Made by a program: the position numbers and the translations under genes | From: Ilyomonas sp965214235 | Lineage (GTDB): Bacteria > Bacteroidota > Bacteroidia > Chitinophagales > Chitinophagaceae | DNA length: 64,000 nt | Reading direction: 5' to 3' | Assembly (NCBI GenBank): GCA_965214235.1 | Contig: CBDCBH010000003.1 | Coordinates: 1-64,000 of the forward strand | Shown: positions 23,949 to 32,703 of the stretch, one piece after another | How the letters are laid out: every line of letters starts with the position of its first letter | Position numbering within the stretch: the first letter of the stretch is position 1 | The notes under the pieces: generated by a model | What the model was told of the DNA's origin: nothing | The model's input: only the letters and a program-made list of their open reading frames with translations | Database searches by the model: none

Positions 23949-25121
23949 TCATCTACCTTCTTTTATTTCCACTCCTAATATGTGCGCCGTGCGCACTCCA
24001 GCTTTGATTTCACCGCTTGGGATAAACACGTCGCGTCCCCATTTTACTGCAGTAGTAGTTGCTGGAACCGCAAACGGTATAGTGCCAATGGTTTTCCATG
24101 TATCCCTGTTCGTATCATATAACAATACGTCGTGGCTAAAGCCGGGATGCGAAGACTGCAAATCAGCTTTTTGCTGAATCAATTCTTCTTTTTTATTTTC
24201 ATCCGTTGCTCCAATGATAGCAGCAATGAGCTGTTCTGTTTTGTGAAATGTTTCGCCCTTATCGCCGCCGAATAACAAAATACAATGCGCCCCGAATGCA
24301 ACGCCGGTTCCGGCAGAAAGTGAGTAAGGCAAGGGTTTGTTTTTGCTCCATTTTTTCCTTGCCAAATCAAAGCGGTAAACCGATGCATATATGTCGCTGA
24401 TACCGTTCCTATTTTTCTTTCTTCCGCCAATTACATAAATGCATTTTTCTTTTCCATCGTTTTCCAAAATCATTACCGCATGAGAAACGGGTTGCGGCAA
24501 TGGTGGAAGTTCTTGCCAGCCTTTTGCTGTATCACTTACATCCAACACATAAAAACGTTCCGAGACACCATTGGCAGTTTCACCACCTGCAACATATACT
24601 TTGTTGCCATCAGATGTCATAAAAGCATTGGTTACCGTGAGTGGTAAATGAGGAAGTGATTGAACAGCTATCTTTTTCTCCACTTTGTTCCATCGCAATA
24701 AAATTACGCTGTTTACAATGCCCGTTTCATTCTCACCACCTGCACACACAATGCCTTGCGGTGTTGAGGCACTGCAGCCATAAGCTACCGCGTAAGGAAG
24801 ATGAAAGATTGCAGAGAGCGGAGTAAGCGTTCCATTGCCGTTTTTTGTAAAAAGGTACACATCGTTGTAATACTTTTTTTTGCCACCGAGCCACGGCATG
24901 CTATCGGGGAAATTGGCTCCGCCGGCTACCAGTAACACACCATCATGCACTCCTGCAAAAGGGCCTGCCAGCCCCAACTGTTTAGAAGCATTGGGAGGTT
25001 GAGGCAATTGAGCCGCTATTTTCCAGTGAAGAGAAGGCATCACGATTGGTTGCCCAGATGTTTGGTTAAGCATAATGAGCAGGATAAAAAAGAGAAGAAT
25101 ATGGCACAGGTTTGTTTTCAT
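23949..25121 (-). CDS. nanM: Kelch-repeat N-acetylneuraminate mutarotase (NanM-like, cyclically permuted)
   Basis: A 390-residue periplasmic beta-propeller. A signal peptide (MKTNLCHILLFFILLIMLNQTSG) precedes kelch repeats marked by paired glycines and a later aromatic residue: LLVAGGANFPDSMPW, GIVCAGGENETG, VYVAGGETANGVSERFYVLD, CIYVIGGRKKNRNG and ILLFGGDKGETF. The GGANFPD..PW motif is typical of NanM, which speeds alpha to beta anomer exchange of free sialic acid. It starts 21 bases after the lyase stop in the same operon. Confidence 0.9.
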   Translation of the reverse strand: MKTNLCHILLFFILLIMLNQTSGQPIVMPSLHWKIAAQLPQPPNASKQLGLAGPFAGVHDGVLLVAGGANFPDSMPWLGGKKKYYNDVYLFTKNGNGTLTPLSAIFHLPYAVAYGCSASTPQGIVCAGGENETGIVNSVILLRWNKVEKKIAVQSLPHLPLTVTNAFMTSDGNKVYVAGGETANGVSERFYVLDVSDTAKGWQELPPLPQPVSHAVMILENDGKEKCIYVIGGRKKNRNGISDIYASVYRFDLARKKWSKNKPLPYSLSAGTGVAFGAHCILLFGGDKGETFHKTEQLIAAIIGATDENKKEELIQQKADLQSSHPGFSHDVLLYDTNRDTWKTIGTIPFAVPATTTAVKWGRDVFIPSGEIKAGVRTAHILGVEIKEGR

Positions 25122-25142
25122 TCATTTTTCTTCCATCAACCG

Positions 25143-26063
25143 TTATAGCATTTTTGACTGAAAAGAAGCAAACGAAAGTGCAGAAGTATCTTTTTGGAAT
25201 AAGACAAATTGTTCTTTGCTCATATTCTTCACTGGCAAACGAAACTCACCACAATCCAAACCTACTAATTTCATGTAAGCTTTTCCGGTAGCGATGCCGC
25301 CGTATTTGCCCAGCAACCGTATCATATCAATAGATTGTTGTTGTAAAGTTTGTGCTTTTTCAAAGTCATTATCATCAAATGATTTTATTAGCTGATGATA
25401 TAAGGGAGCTGCATAATTAAATGTACTTCCTACCGCACTTTTGGCTCCTACCGCAAGGGCAGAAAGCATATTTTCATCGCGTCCCCAGAGCATATCGTAT
25501 TGACCGTTTTTATAATTGAGGCAGGACTGAAAATCCATAAAATCTTCATGCGTGTATTTGATGCCCGCGAAGTTGGGGATAGCGCCATCTACGGCTTTCA
25601 GTAAATCAATCATTAAAAAATTGCCTCCTGTAAGTACAGGAATGTGGTAATAATAAAAGGGCATATCGGGCACTGCATTAGCCACTACTTTGCAACATTG
25701 TGCTAACGTATGCACATCGGGTAAAAGAAAATAAAACGGGGCCGTAAAAGAAACGGCATATAAGCCGATGGCTTGCGCATGACGCGCCAATTCTACCGCA
25801 TCAGCCACGCAAGTACCGCCTGTTAAAAGCATCACTTTAAAATCAGCGTCTCCTTTTGTGCATTCTGCCCATGCAGTGGCAACGGCTTTTTTCTCTTCGA
25901 GAGTCATGGAAGCACCTTCGCCCGTAGAGCCGCAAATAAAAGCCCCTTTGATACCGTTGGATTGTAGGAACTGGTAATATCGCGGAACGATTGAGAGGTT
26001 GATAGTACCATCTTCATTCATCGGTGTAAAAGGTGCTGCAATCAAACCTTGTAAATGTTTCAT
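25143..26063 (-). CDS. nanA: N-acetylneuraminate lyase
   Basis: A 306-residue class I aldolase of the DapA/NanA family that splits N-acetylneuraminate into ManNAc and pyruvate. Key features are GSTGE at 45-49 (pyruvate carboxylate binding), the tyrosines and histidine of FYYYHIP at 136-142, and the Schiff-base lysine K169 in FAGIKYTHEDF, where the KYTxxDF context is that of sialic acid lyases rather than dihydrodipicolinate synthases. It is encoded directly after susD and before nanM. Confidence 0.93.
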   Translation of the reverse strand: MKHLQGLIAAPFTPMNEDGTINLSIVPRYYQFLQSNGIKGAFICGSTGEGASMTLEEKKAVATAWAECTKGDADFKVMLLTGGTCVADAVELARHAQAIGLYAVSFTAPFYFLLPDVHTLAQCCKVVANAVPDMPFYYYHIPVLTGGNFLMIDLLKAVDGAIPNFAGIKYTHEDFMDFQSCLNYKNGQYDMLWGRDENMLSALAVGAKSAVGSTFNYAAPLYHQLIKSFDDNDFEKAQTLQQQSIDMIRLLGKYGGIATGKAYMKLVGLDCGEFRLPVKNMSKEQFVLFQKDTSALSFASFQSKML

Positions 26064-26102
26064 TATTCGATTTTCGATTCTTAAAAAATAAAGAAATAAA
26101 TC

Positions 26103-26124
26103 CCGGAGACAGGACTATCTCCGG
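26103..26124 (-). promoter_or_regulatory. Intercistronic hairpin between susD and nanA
   Basis: CCGGAGA (26103-26109) pairs with TCTCCGG (26118-26124) around an eight-base loop. It lies in the 132-base gap between susD and nanA. Such a hairpin can lower expression of downstream enzymes relative to the abundant SusC/SusD proteins. Confidence 0.6.
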
Positions 26125-26195
26125 CTACTGACTGCTTATATCTAACTTAAAACATAAAACCATAGCTGTTCAACCTTTGGTTTTACCCATTTTTC

Positions 26196-27737
26196 TTAAT
26201 AGCCTGTTGTTTGTGTTAACAGGGGATCGTTGTTCAACATGGTTATCGAAATAGGCAAAAACAAAGTGGGTCCCTTGCCTGAGCTTACCGTTGCAGGCGA
26301 TAAATAAGTTGGATTGATGGCCGCAAAAACATACGCATCACCGGCACGGCGCAATGCCCACCAACGCTTGCCTTCGCCAATAAACTCACGTAGATATTCT
26401 TCTAAAATGGCGTTCATATTATCGGTAATTGAGCCATTTACAAAAGGTGTATAATTCGCTCCGTAAGCTCTTTGCCTGATTTGAGCCATTTCATTCGAAG
26501 GATCTAACCCTAATTTTGTTTTTGCTTCCGCCATCAATAACAGCACATCAGCATAACGGTAAATGGGATAATCGTTGTTATACACCTGAGACGTACCGGA
26601 AGTTGAACCAATGAATTTGGTGAGCAACACTCCGCGAACCGGATATGGAGCCGTATTGGAATACATTACCTGGAACGAGTTGCTGATACGCTGATCCGAA
26701 TCGCCCGACGTAAGCCGGTTAATCATGTCCTGGTTCATACCAACTCGGTTGGCTCCACTTACATAAGGATAAACCGACGAAACCAAAGGCCCCGGCGCCG
26801 GTGCTAACGACAAGGTAGTGGCCTGTATATTATTGACAAGAAAATTTGAAAAGGTAGACATAGATGCCTGCCCAACCTCGTAATTGATAGCAAATATGAT
26901 TTCAGGATTGTTTGCCTTTTTGGTTGGGTTGAATATATCGGCATAATTCGCATCCAGTTGCAAGGTGGGTGCCTGTAAACTTTCTACTTCGGCAAGTGCT
27001 GTTTGTGCGGTAGTAAAATCCTGCGAGCCACCGCCCATATTGGTGCCCGACCAAATGTAAACATCACCTTTCAGCACTAAGCTTGCAATGCGGTTCCAAT
27101 ACACTCTCTTACCAGTAGGAATTACATCGGTTCCGAACAACTGAAGTGATTGTTCAATATCACTTTTGATTTGCATCATTACCGAATCAGCAGGTGTTCT
27201 TGCTTTGTACGTTTGTGATGCGTTGCTAATCGTTTGTATGGGCGTTGTAGTAAGCGGAACATCACCCCATGTTTTTAACAAGGTATAATAAACGTAAGCA
27301 CGAAGTCCGTAGGCTTCTGCCATCATGCGGTCTTTGTCTGACTGGCTGAGTCCGGTTTGCGGAAACAGTGTTATGATATTGTTGAGATTGTATATGAGGT
27401 TGTAAAAACCACCCCAGTTGTTAAACGGCACATTTAAAGCACTTATGTTTTGCGTGCTTAACTGTTGCACAGTGGCATCTGCCGATTCGGTATATAAGCC
27501 GTTCACCCATATATCGGAACGCAATTCTCCTAACTGAAAAAGAGTTGTGTTATAAGTTCTTAACAAGCCGTACATGCCTGTGTATAAGGTCATGGCGGCG
27601 TTAGGATCAGTTAATACCTGACTTTTACTGATGGCATCCTGAGGTTGTACCTGTTCCAGTTGTTTTGTGCAGGACGAAAATTGAAGTATCAATACCATCA
27701 ATGTTATGAAAAAAAAGAAAGAAGTATAGCGTTTCAT
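26196..27737 (-). CDS. SusD/RagB-family outer-membrane lipoprotein
   Basis: A 513-residue surface lipoprotein that captures glycans and caps the SusC pore. The signal ends in a lipobox with the acylated cysteine at C23 (LQFSSC). The helical SusD fold is visible in AEAYGLRAYVYYTLLKTWGDVPL, the classic RAxxYYxLxxxWGDVPL segment, and in the C-terminal YPIYRYADVLLLMAEAKTKLG. The ATG at 27737 is selected because the signal peptide begins there; the longer frame would overlap susC. It follows susC and precedes the lyase, so its ligand is probably sialic acid or sialylated glycan. Confidence 0.93.
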   Translation of the reverse strand: MKRYTSFFFFITLMVLILQFSSCTKQLEQVQPQDAISKSQVLTDPNAAMTLYTGMYGLLRTYNTTLFQLGELRSDIWVNGLYTESADATVQQLSTQNISALNVPFNNWGGFYNLIYNLNNIITLFPQTGLSQSDKDRMMAEAYGLRAYVYYTLLKTWGDVPLTTTPIQTISNASQTYKARTPADSVMMQIKSDIEQSLQLFGTDVIPTGKRVYWNRIASLVLKGDVYIWSGTNMGGGSQDFTTAQTALAEVESLQAPTLQLDANYADIFNPTKKANNPEIIFAINYEVGQASMSTFSNFLVNNIQATTLSLAPAPGPLVSSVYPYVSGANRVGMNQDMINRLTSGDSDQRISNSFQVMYSNTAPYPVRGVLLTKFIGSTSGTSQVYNNDYPIYRYADVLLLMAEAKTKLGLDPSNEMAQIRQRAYGANYTPFVNGSITDNMNAILEEYLREFIGEGKRWWALRRAGDAYVFAAINPTYLSPATVSSGKGPTLFLPISITMLNNDPLLTQTTGY

Positions 27738-27766
27738 TGTTTGATTTTTTGAGATGAGCAATCGCA

Positions 27767-30700
27767 TCAGAGCGTAATTCTGGCGCCAAGTGTTAAACGG
27801 CGAGGCAGCGGATATTTACCATTATCAATTCCACCGACCTCAGGAAAATTGCCGCTATAAGCTGTGAAATAAGAAAGGTTGCTGCCGGTTACATAAACAC
27901 TAAGTGCTTTGATTTTGTTTTTGAGGCTATTTTCAATCAGGTGCGCTGATAAATCATAGCTGAGTGTAAGCTCACGAAGCATTACATAATTGCCTTTTTC
28001 CCACATATTAGCCGGCGGATTGTTTCCCGAAGCATCAGTTGCATAATTTCTTCCTTGGTTAGCCCAGTAAAAACGTGGCAACGTGCCGTTAGGATTGGTA
28101 GGAGACCATGTTTTTAAAACATCGGTGGTAGAATTTTGCGAACCCTGTACCTGGCTCAATCCACGTAAAATTTCATTGTTTAAAATCACAAAACCCAACG
28201 CATAATCAAAGCCTGCGTATAAATGAAAGCCTTTCCATCCTGCCTGTGTATAAAAGCTGCCTGTAATCTGCGGCGTTGTTCTGCCTACATAAACAAACTG
28301 GCGTGAATCTATTGTGTCGTTAGGATTTACTTGGTACCACTTGGCATCACCCAATTGCTTAATGGTTTTGTTGTTGTAGGGGAGAAATGAATTATAAACA
28401 CTTGCATCTTTAGTGATTTGCCCCTGGTTGGTATAAAGGCCAGCCCATTTAGGTGCCCAAACCTGGTCGAGCCCAACCCGCTGACCTTCAATTAATCCAC
28501 CTACCTGCATCAGTTGTCCGGGATGATTAGGATCCCATACCTGGATGGTTTGCTGACGATTGCCAGGCAATCCATTGTAAGGCAATTTCTCGGCGTAAGT
28601 TTTAGCCGTGGCGAGCGTACCACCCACATTCAAACTGAGACCTTCTGCTTTTTCGGGAGCCAAAACAAAAGCATTCAGGCTGAGTTCCACTCCCCTGTTT
28701 TGCAACTGCCCTAGATTGGTGGTATAACTTGAAAAACCGGTTTGTGCCGATATATTCAAATTGGCAAGTTTATCAAACACATTGCGTATAAAATAATCAA
28801 ATGTGGCATTGATGCGGTTCTTGAAAAAACCTAAATCAGCACCGATATTAATTGTATTGGAACGTTCCCAGCGCAGATCAGGATTGATGTAGCTGGCTGC
28901 ATACGTGCCACCGTTTCCATTGTACACGCCAATGCTGTTATACACTTGGGCCGTAGGATAATAAAGTGGATTTCCACTGGCATCCTTAAGAGACGCAAGG
29001 TTGCCCGTTACACCATAGCTAACACGTGGTTTGATAGTGCTAATGTATTTTGGCAAATCCCTGTTTTGAAAAAAGTTTTCATTATGCAGATTCCATCCGG
29101 CAGAAATACCTGGGAAAAAGCCGTAAAAATTAGAAGGGCTTAAACGGCTCGACCCATCGTAGCGCATAATGGCTGTAAGCAGGTATTTGTTTTTGTACGA
29201 ATAATTGACTCTGCTAATCATAGAAGCTAACCTGTCCCACGCCGAAAAATCGGAAGACGCACCAGCCGGATTGGTAATGGTGCCGTTGATAACACTGGGT
29301 GAAGTAGAAGCTACCAGCCAGGGAACCAAATCGGTTGACGCTCCCTGCGCAAATCCGGAAGAAATGTACCGTTTAAAATCGTAAAATTCACCACCAAACA
29401 GGGCTGTAACGCTGTGCGGACCAAAATGTTTGTCAAATTGTAAAAAAGCGTTAGTCGTGTATTGTACATCCTTCGTATTATTAAACGAAGCAGGTCGGTT
29501 CGTATTAATTGATCCGTTGTTTCCCTGCTGATACGACTCGGTAAAATAATTATTAGTAGTGTATAAAAAGTATCCTGAGCCACTGGCCAAGAATTTAAGA
29601 TACGGCAAAATGGTATATTCCAAATTGATTCCGCCCAAAAACCTTTGCTGGTTGGTGTTGTTCACATACAATTTGCTCCAATAGCCAGGATTGCCTAATG
29701 TCGGGTCGTTGGGACCGGGCAATATTGCACCTGATGTATCGTTGCGGTAGCGAACCGTAGGTGCAACACCAATAAACCTTTGCATCAAACCACCTGTACC
29801 ACCGCCCGCAGGATCGTTATAAGGCAACGCCTGATTAACGGTATAAGCGCTGATCGTAGAGGTAACTTTCAGGTTTTTACTCACGTTCAGCCCGCCGTTA
29901 AAATTCATGTTCCAGCGTTTTAGCGAAGAGCCGATGATAATTCCCTCATCGTTAGCCGTTCCAAGGCTTAAAGCATAATTACCCTGATCGTTTGCGCCTG
30001 AAAAGCTCAAACTATGCTCAACAGTATTGGCTTGCTGCAGTATCATGTTTTCACGGGTCTGCACATCTAAATCTTTGTAAAAAATACTGTCTTTTTGTCC
30101 CGGGTTAAAGGGGTTGGCATCAATCAATAAATGCCATGCCGGATCAGTCAAATCTTTTCTGTTTTTATCGCTTACCAACTGTGTAGTATATAAACCCGAT
30201 GGAGAAGTAAAGCCGCTGTTTACCGCCCAGCCCCAGGAACCATTCAATTGTCCTTTGTCGGTATTCATGGCATTTGTATTGTTGTCCAGCGAGTCGCCCA
30301 AATACCTGGACTGGATGCCCAAACGATTCATGCGGATGTAATCGGCACCACTTAAATATTGAGATGAATTTCTTCTGACATAATTATTTGTATAGGCAAC
30401 CGAATAGGTCATCTGCGCTTTGCCTTTTTTTCCTTTCTTGGTAGTTACCAGCACCACACCATTCGCAGCCCGGGCACCATAGATAGCTGCGGTAGCCGCA
30501 TCTTTCAGCAGGTCAATGGAGGCAACATCATTCATATCCAAACCATACAAGCTTGGAACAATCACCCCATCAACTACAAATAAAGGAGTACCCGTTCCGT
30601 TAAAGTCCGAACCACCGCGAAATGTAATGTTAGGTGTTGTGCCGGGCTGACCCGTAGTTTGCTGCACGGTTAGGCCGGGCAGGGTTCCCTGCAAAGCCGT

Positions 30701-31123
30701 TGCAGCATTGGTGCTCGGCGAATGAGCAAATGCAATCGGGTTGACTGTAGCAACTGAACCTGTGAGATTTTTTTTGCTTTGTGTACCGTAACCTACTACC
30801 ACCACATCGCTAAGCGTTGACACAACCTGTTTCAGCGACACGCTTAAAGGTGTGTTGTTGCTAACTTTTACCTCCTGCGGCGCATAACCGGTAAAAGTAA
30901 AAGTGAGTACATCATTCGTGGTTGCAGCAATGGAGAAGTTTCCGCTGGCGTCGGTTTGTGTCCCTCTCAATGTTCCTTTTACAAGAATGCTAACCCCTTC
31001 CAATGCCCTTGCATCTTCGGATGCAGTTACCTGGCCTGTAACAGTTTGAGTTTGTGCCCAAACAACCACAGAAAGAAAGAAACTGATAAACAGTAAACTT
31101 CCTTTTGTAAATGTTGATTTCAT
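27767..31123 (-). CDS. SusC/RagA-family TonB-linked outer-membrane transporter
   Basis: A 1118-residue TonB-dependent transporter. A signal peptide (about 1-23) is followed by a CarboxypepD_reg-like domain (TVTGQVTASEDARALEGVSI), the TonB-box-like VVVVGYGTQSKKNLTGSVA segment, and a plug with TPLFVVDGVIVPS and SIDLLKDAATAAIYGARAANGVVLVTTK, the hallmark of the SusC/RagA group. The remainder is a 22-strand barrel. It is the first gene of the sialic-acid operon, directly behind a good promoter and operator, and pairs with the SusD gene 29 bases downstream of its stop. Confidence 0.95.
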   Translation of the reverse strand: MKSTFTKGSLLFISFFLSVVVWAQTQTVTGQVTASEDARALEGVSILVKGTLRGTQTDASGNFSIAATTNDVLTFTFTGYAPQEVKVSNNTPLSVSLKQVVSTLSDVVVVGYGTQSKKNLTGSVATVNPIAFAHSPSTNAATALQGTLPGLTVQQTTGQPGTTPNITFRGGSDFNGTGTPLFVVDGVIVPSLYGLDMNDVASIDLLKDAATAAIYGARAANGVVLVTTKKGKKGKAQMTYSVAYTNNYVRRNSSQYLSGADYIRMNRLGIQSRYLGDSLDNNTNAMNTDKGQLNGSWGWAVNSGFTSPSGLYTTQLVSDKNRKDLTDPAWHLLIDANPFNPGQKDSIFYKDLDVQTRENMILQQANTVEHSLSFSGANDQGNYALSLGTANDEGIIIGSSLKRWNMNFNGGLNVSKNLKVTSTISAYTVNQALPYNDPAGGGTGGLMQRFIGVAPTVRYRNDTSGAILPGPNDPTLGNPGYWSKLYVNNTNQQRFLGGINLEYTILPYLKFLASGSGYFLYTTNNYFTESYQQGNNGSINTNRPASFNNTKDVQYTTNAFLQFDKHFGPHSVTALFGGEFYDFKRYISSGFAQGASTDLVPWLVASTSPSVINGTITNPAGASSDFSAWDRLASMISRVNYSYKNKYLLTAIMRYDGSSRLSPSNFYGFFPGISAGWNLHNENFFQNRDLPKYISTIKPRVSYGVTGNLASLKDASGNPLYYPTAQVYNSIGVYNGNGGTYAASYINPDLRWERSNTINIGADLGFFKNRINATFDYFIRNVFDKLANLNISAQTGFSSYTTNLGQLQNRGVELSLNAFVLAPEKAEGLSLNVGGTLATAKTYAEKLPYNGLPGNRQQTIQVWDPNHPGQLMQVGGLIEGQRVGLDQVWAPKWAGLYTNQGQITKDASVYNSFLPYNNKTIKQLGDAKWYQVNPNDTIDSRQFVYVGRTTPQITGSFYTQAGWKGFHLYAGFDYALGFVILNNEILRGLSQVQGSQNSTTDVLKTWSPTNPNGTLPRFYWANQGRNYATDASGNNPPANMWEKGNYVMLRELTLSYDLSAHLIENSLKNKIKALSVYVTGSNLSYFTAYSGNFPEVGGIDNGKYPLPRRLTLGARITL

Positions 31124-31145
31124 GAAAAAATAAAATTATTTTGTA

Positions 31146-31160
31146 TTATGTATGACATAA
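31146..31160. promoter_or_regulatory. Operator palindrome at the susC transcription start
   Basis: TTATGT-ATG-ACATAA is a perfect 6-bp palindrome with a 3-base centre. It lies directly downstream of the susC -7 box on the minus strand, covering the expected transcription start. A GntR/FadR-type repressor encoded next door, which usually binds short palindromes of this size, is the obvious candidate to bind it. Confidence 0.7.
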
Positions 31161-31191
31161 CAAAATTAATGGCTTCTTTCATTTTGACAAA
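31161..31191 (-). promoter_or_regulatory. Promoter of the sialic-acid operon
   Basis: On the minus strand TTTG (31188-31191) and TAATTTTG (31161-31168) match the -33 and -7 elements with 19 bases between them. The transcript would have a leader of roughly 33 bases before the susC ATG. Confidence 0.75.
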
Positions 31192-31313
31192 AAAAAAGGA
31201 TTATTTTTTCAAATATTTATTTTTTTCTTTTGAAAAATATTGTATATGAAAGGTTTCAAAACAACTTGCTGTTTACATTATTTTCTTACACTTTTGTAGC
31301 TATAAGATTCAGA

Positions 31314-32021
31314 ATGGAAAACAATTGGGTAAAAGATAGTTTGAAGCCGCTAGATACCAGTTCATTGGTTGATAAAGTAGAAGCGAACCTGGTAGGTCTT
31401 CTTCAGGAACGGAAATTAAAAGTAGGTGATGCGATTCCGAAGGAAATAGAATTGGCAGAAACGCTTGGCGTAAGCCGGACGGTAGTTCGTGAAGCCTTAT
31501 TGCGTTTGCGAATGATGGGATTAATCGAATCGAAAAAGAAAAAAGGAGCCGTAATAACAAGTCCTGACTTATTAGGAATCATGGGCAGGAGCATGAACCC
31601 TTATATTCTTGATGGGCAAACCCTGAAAGATATTTTTGAAATCAGGTTAGTATTAGAGATAGGCATGGCCGATTTTCTTTTTCAACGCATTACAAAGGAT
31701 GATTTGAAAGAATTGAAAGAAATAGTTAGCAACGAGCCTCCCTCTACCGAGCACCATCTTTTTAATGTAGAACATGAAATTCACTTTCACGGAAAGCTGT
31801 ATGAAATTACCGGAAATGATACTTTAAAAAAGTTTCAAAAAATGTTGCTGCCGGTTTTTGGTTTTGTGCACGATAGTGGAATGCTGGCAAAACAAACCAG
31901 TTTAAAAACTTTTGTATCGCATAAAGGGTTGGTTGAATTTTTGGAAACAGGTACTCCCGAATTGTTCCGCAATGCCATGCGCCATCATTTGGAAAACCAT
32001 TTTGCAAGATTGTTTAGCTGA
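31314..32021 (+). CDS. GntR-family (FadR subfamily) transcriptional regulator of the sialic-acid locus
   Basis: A 235-residue regulator. The N-terminal winged helix reads KLKVGDAIPKEIELAETLGV followed by SRTVVREALLRLRMMGLIESKKKKG, a standard GntR motif. The C-terminal FCD domain (about 90-230) carries FEIRLVLEIGMADFL, EIHFHGKLYEITGN and HHLENHF, with acid and histidine positions that bind a metal and effector in FadR relatives. The ATG at 31314 is chosen because conserved sequence starts soon after and upstream in-frame codons are unlike the family. It is divergent from susC with a palindromic operator between, so it likely controls the operon in response to sialic acid or an amino sugar. Confidence 0.88.
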   Translation: MENNWVKDSLKPLDTSSLVDKVEANLVGLLQERKLKVGDAIPKEIELAETLGVSRTVVREALLRLRMMGLIESKKKKGAVITSPDLLGIMGRSMNPYILDGQTLKDIFEIRLVLEIGMADFLFQRITKDDLKELKEIVSNEPPSTEHHLFNVEHEIHFHGKLYEITGNDTLKKFQKMLLPVFGFVHDSGMLAKQTSLKTFVSHKGLVEFLETGTPELFRNAMRHHLENHFARLFS

Positions 32022-32130
32022 AGAATTTTCACTGCTGGCAATTGGCTTTTGTTTTTGCCTGAATTTTAAGAAAGCTTTTGTTTGGAATAGATAATTGCAA
32101 AAACAACAAAATAGTAAGAACCAAATTGCA

Positions 32131-32505
32131 TTATGATTTTGAAAGAAGCATGCCTCCAAATACCGCCAGTAATCCTAAAGCAAAACTTCCCAAGCTATAC
32201 AATGCAAACGTGAGATATTCGGAAGACTGCAACAGCTTTATGTTTTCAAAAGCAAAAGAAGAAAATGTAGTGAAACCGCCGCAGAAACCTGTGGTTAAAA
32301 ATATTCGCAAAGAAGGCGAAAACCAATTGTATCTTTCGGAAAGACCATAAAAAATTCCTATTAAAAAACAACCGGTAACATTTACAATGAATGTTCCGTA
32401 AGGAAACGCAAAAGGAAATTCTTTCGTAAAATACATCGCTGTCAGGTAACGGCTCACACTACCCAGTAACCCGCCAAGGCCAATTAAAGCAATTGTTTTA
32501 TTCAT
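32131..32505 (-). CDS. crcB: Fluoride channel CrcB/Fluc
   Basis: A 124-residue membrane protein with four helices. Family motifs are GGLLGSVSRYL near 11-21, YGTFIVNVTGCFLIG near 36-50 and GFCGGFTTFSSF near 73-84. It forms a dual-topology dimer that exports fluoride. The ATG at 32505 is taken because upstream codons in frame lack membrane-protein character. I looked for a fluoride riboswitch upstream and saw none. It stands alone, convergent with the FadR-type regulator and divergent from the YitT gene. Confidence 0.93.
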   Translation of the reverse strand: MNKTIALIGLGGLLGSVSRYLTAMYFTKEFPFAFPYGTFIVNVTGCFLIGIFYGLSERYNWFSPSLRIFLTTGFCGGFTTFSSFAFENIKLLQSSEYLTFALYSLGSFALGLLAVFGGMLLSKS

Positions 32506-32703
32506 GATCAACTGAATTTCTATTGTATTTAAAACCGCTTGGCTAAAAACGATTGAATAAAGCGCACTGCATTGTTTGAATGATAAAAACGAAGATAACA
32601 GCAGATTGGCTACATCTAACACTCTCCAATAAAAAGTCTCTGTGCGGCAAGTGTTTATTCCGTTCGTTTAATGCTTTATTTTACAGCCGCAAAAAGCTCA
32701 ACA

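Noticed and set aside
32506..32640. Fluoride riboswitch upstream of crcB
   Set aside because: I looked for the conserved core of the crcB motif and could not find it; the region is A/T-rich without the expected pairing.
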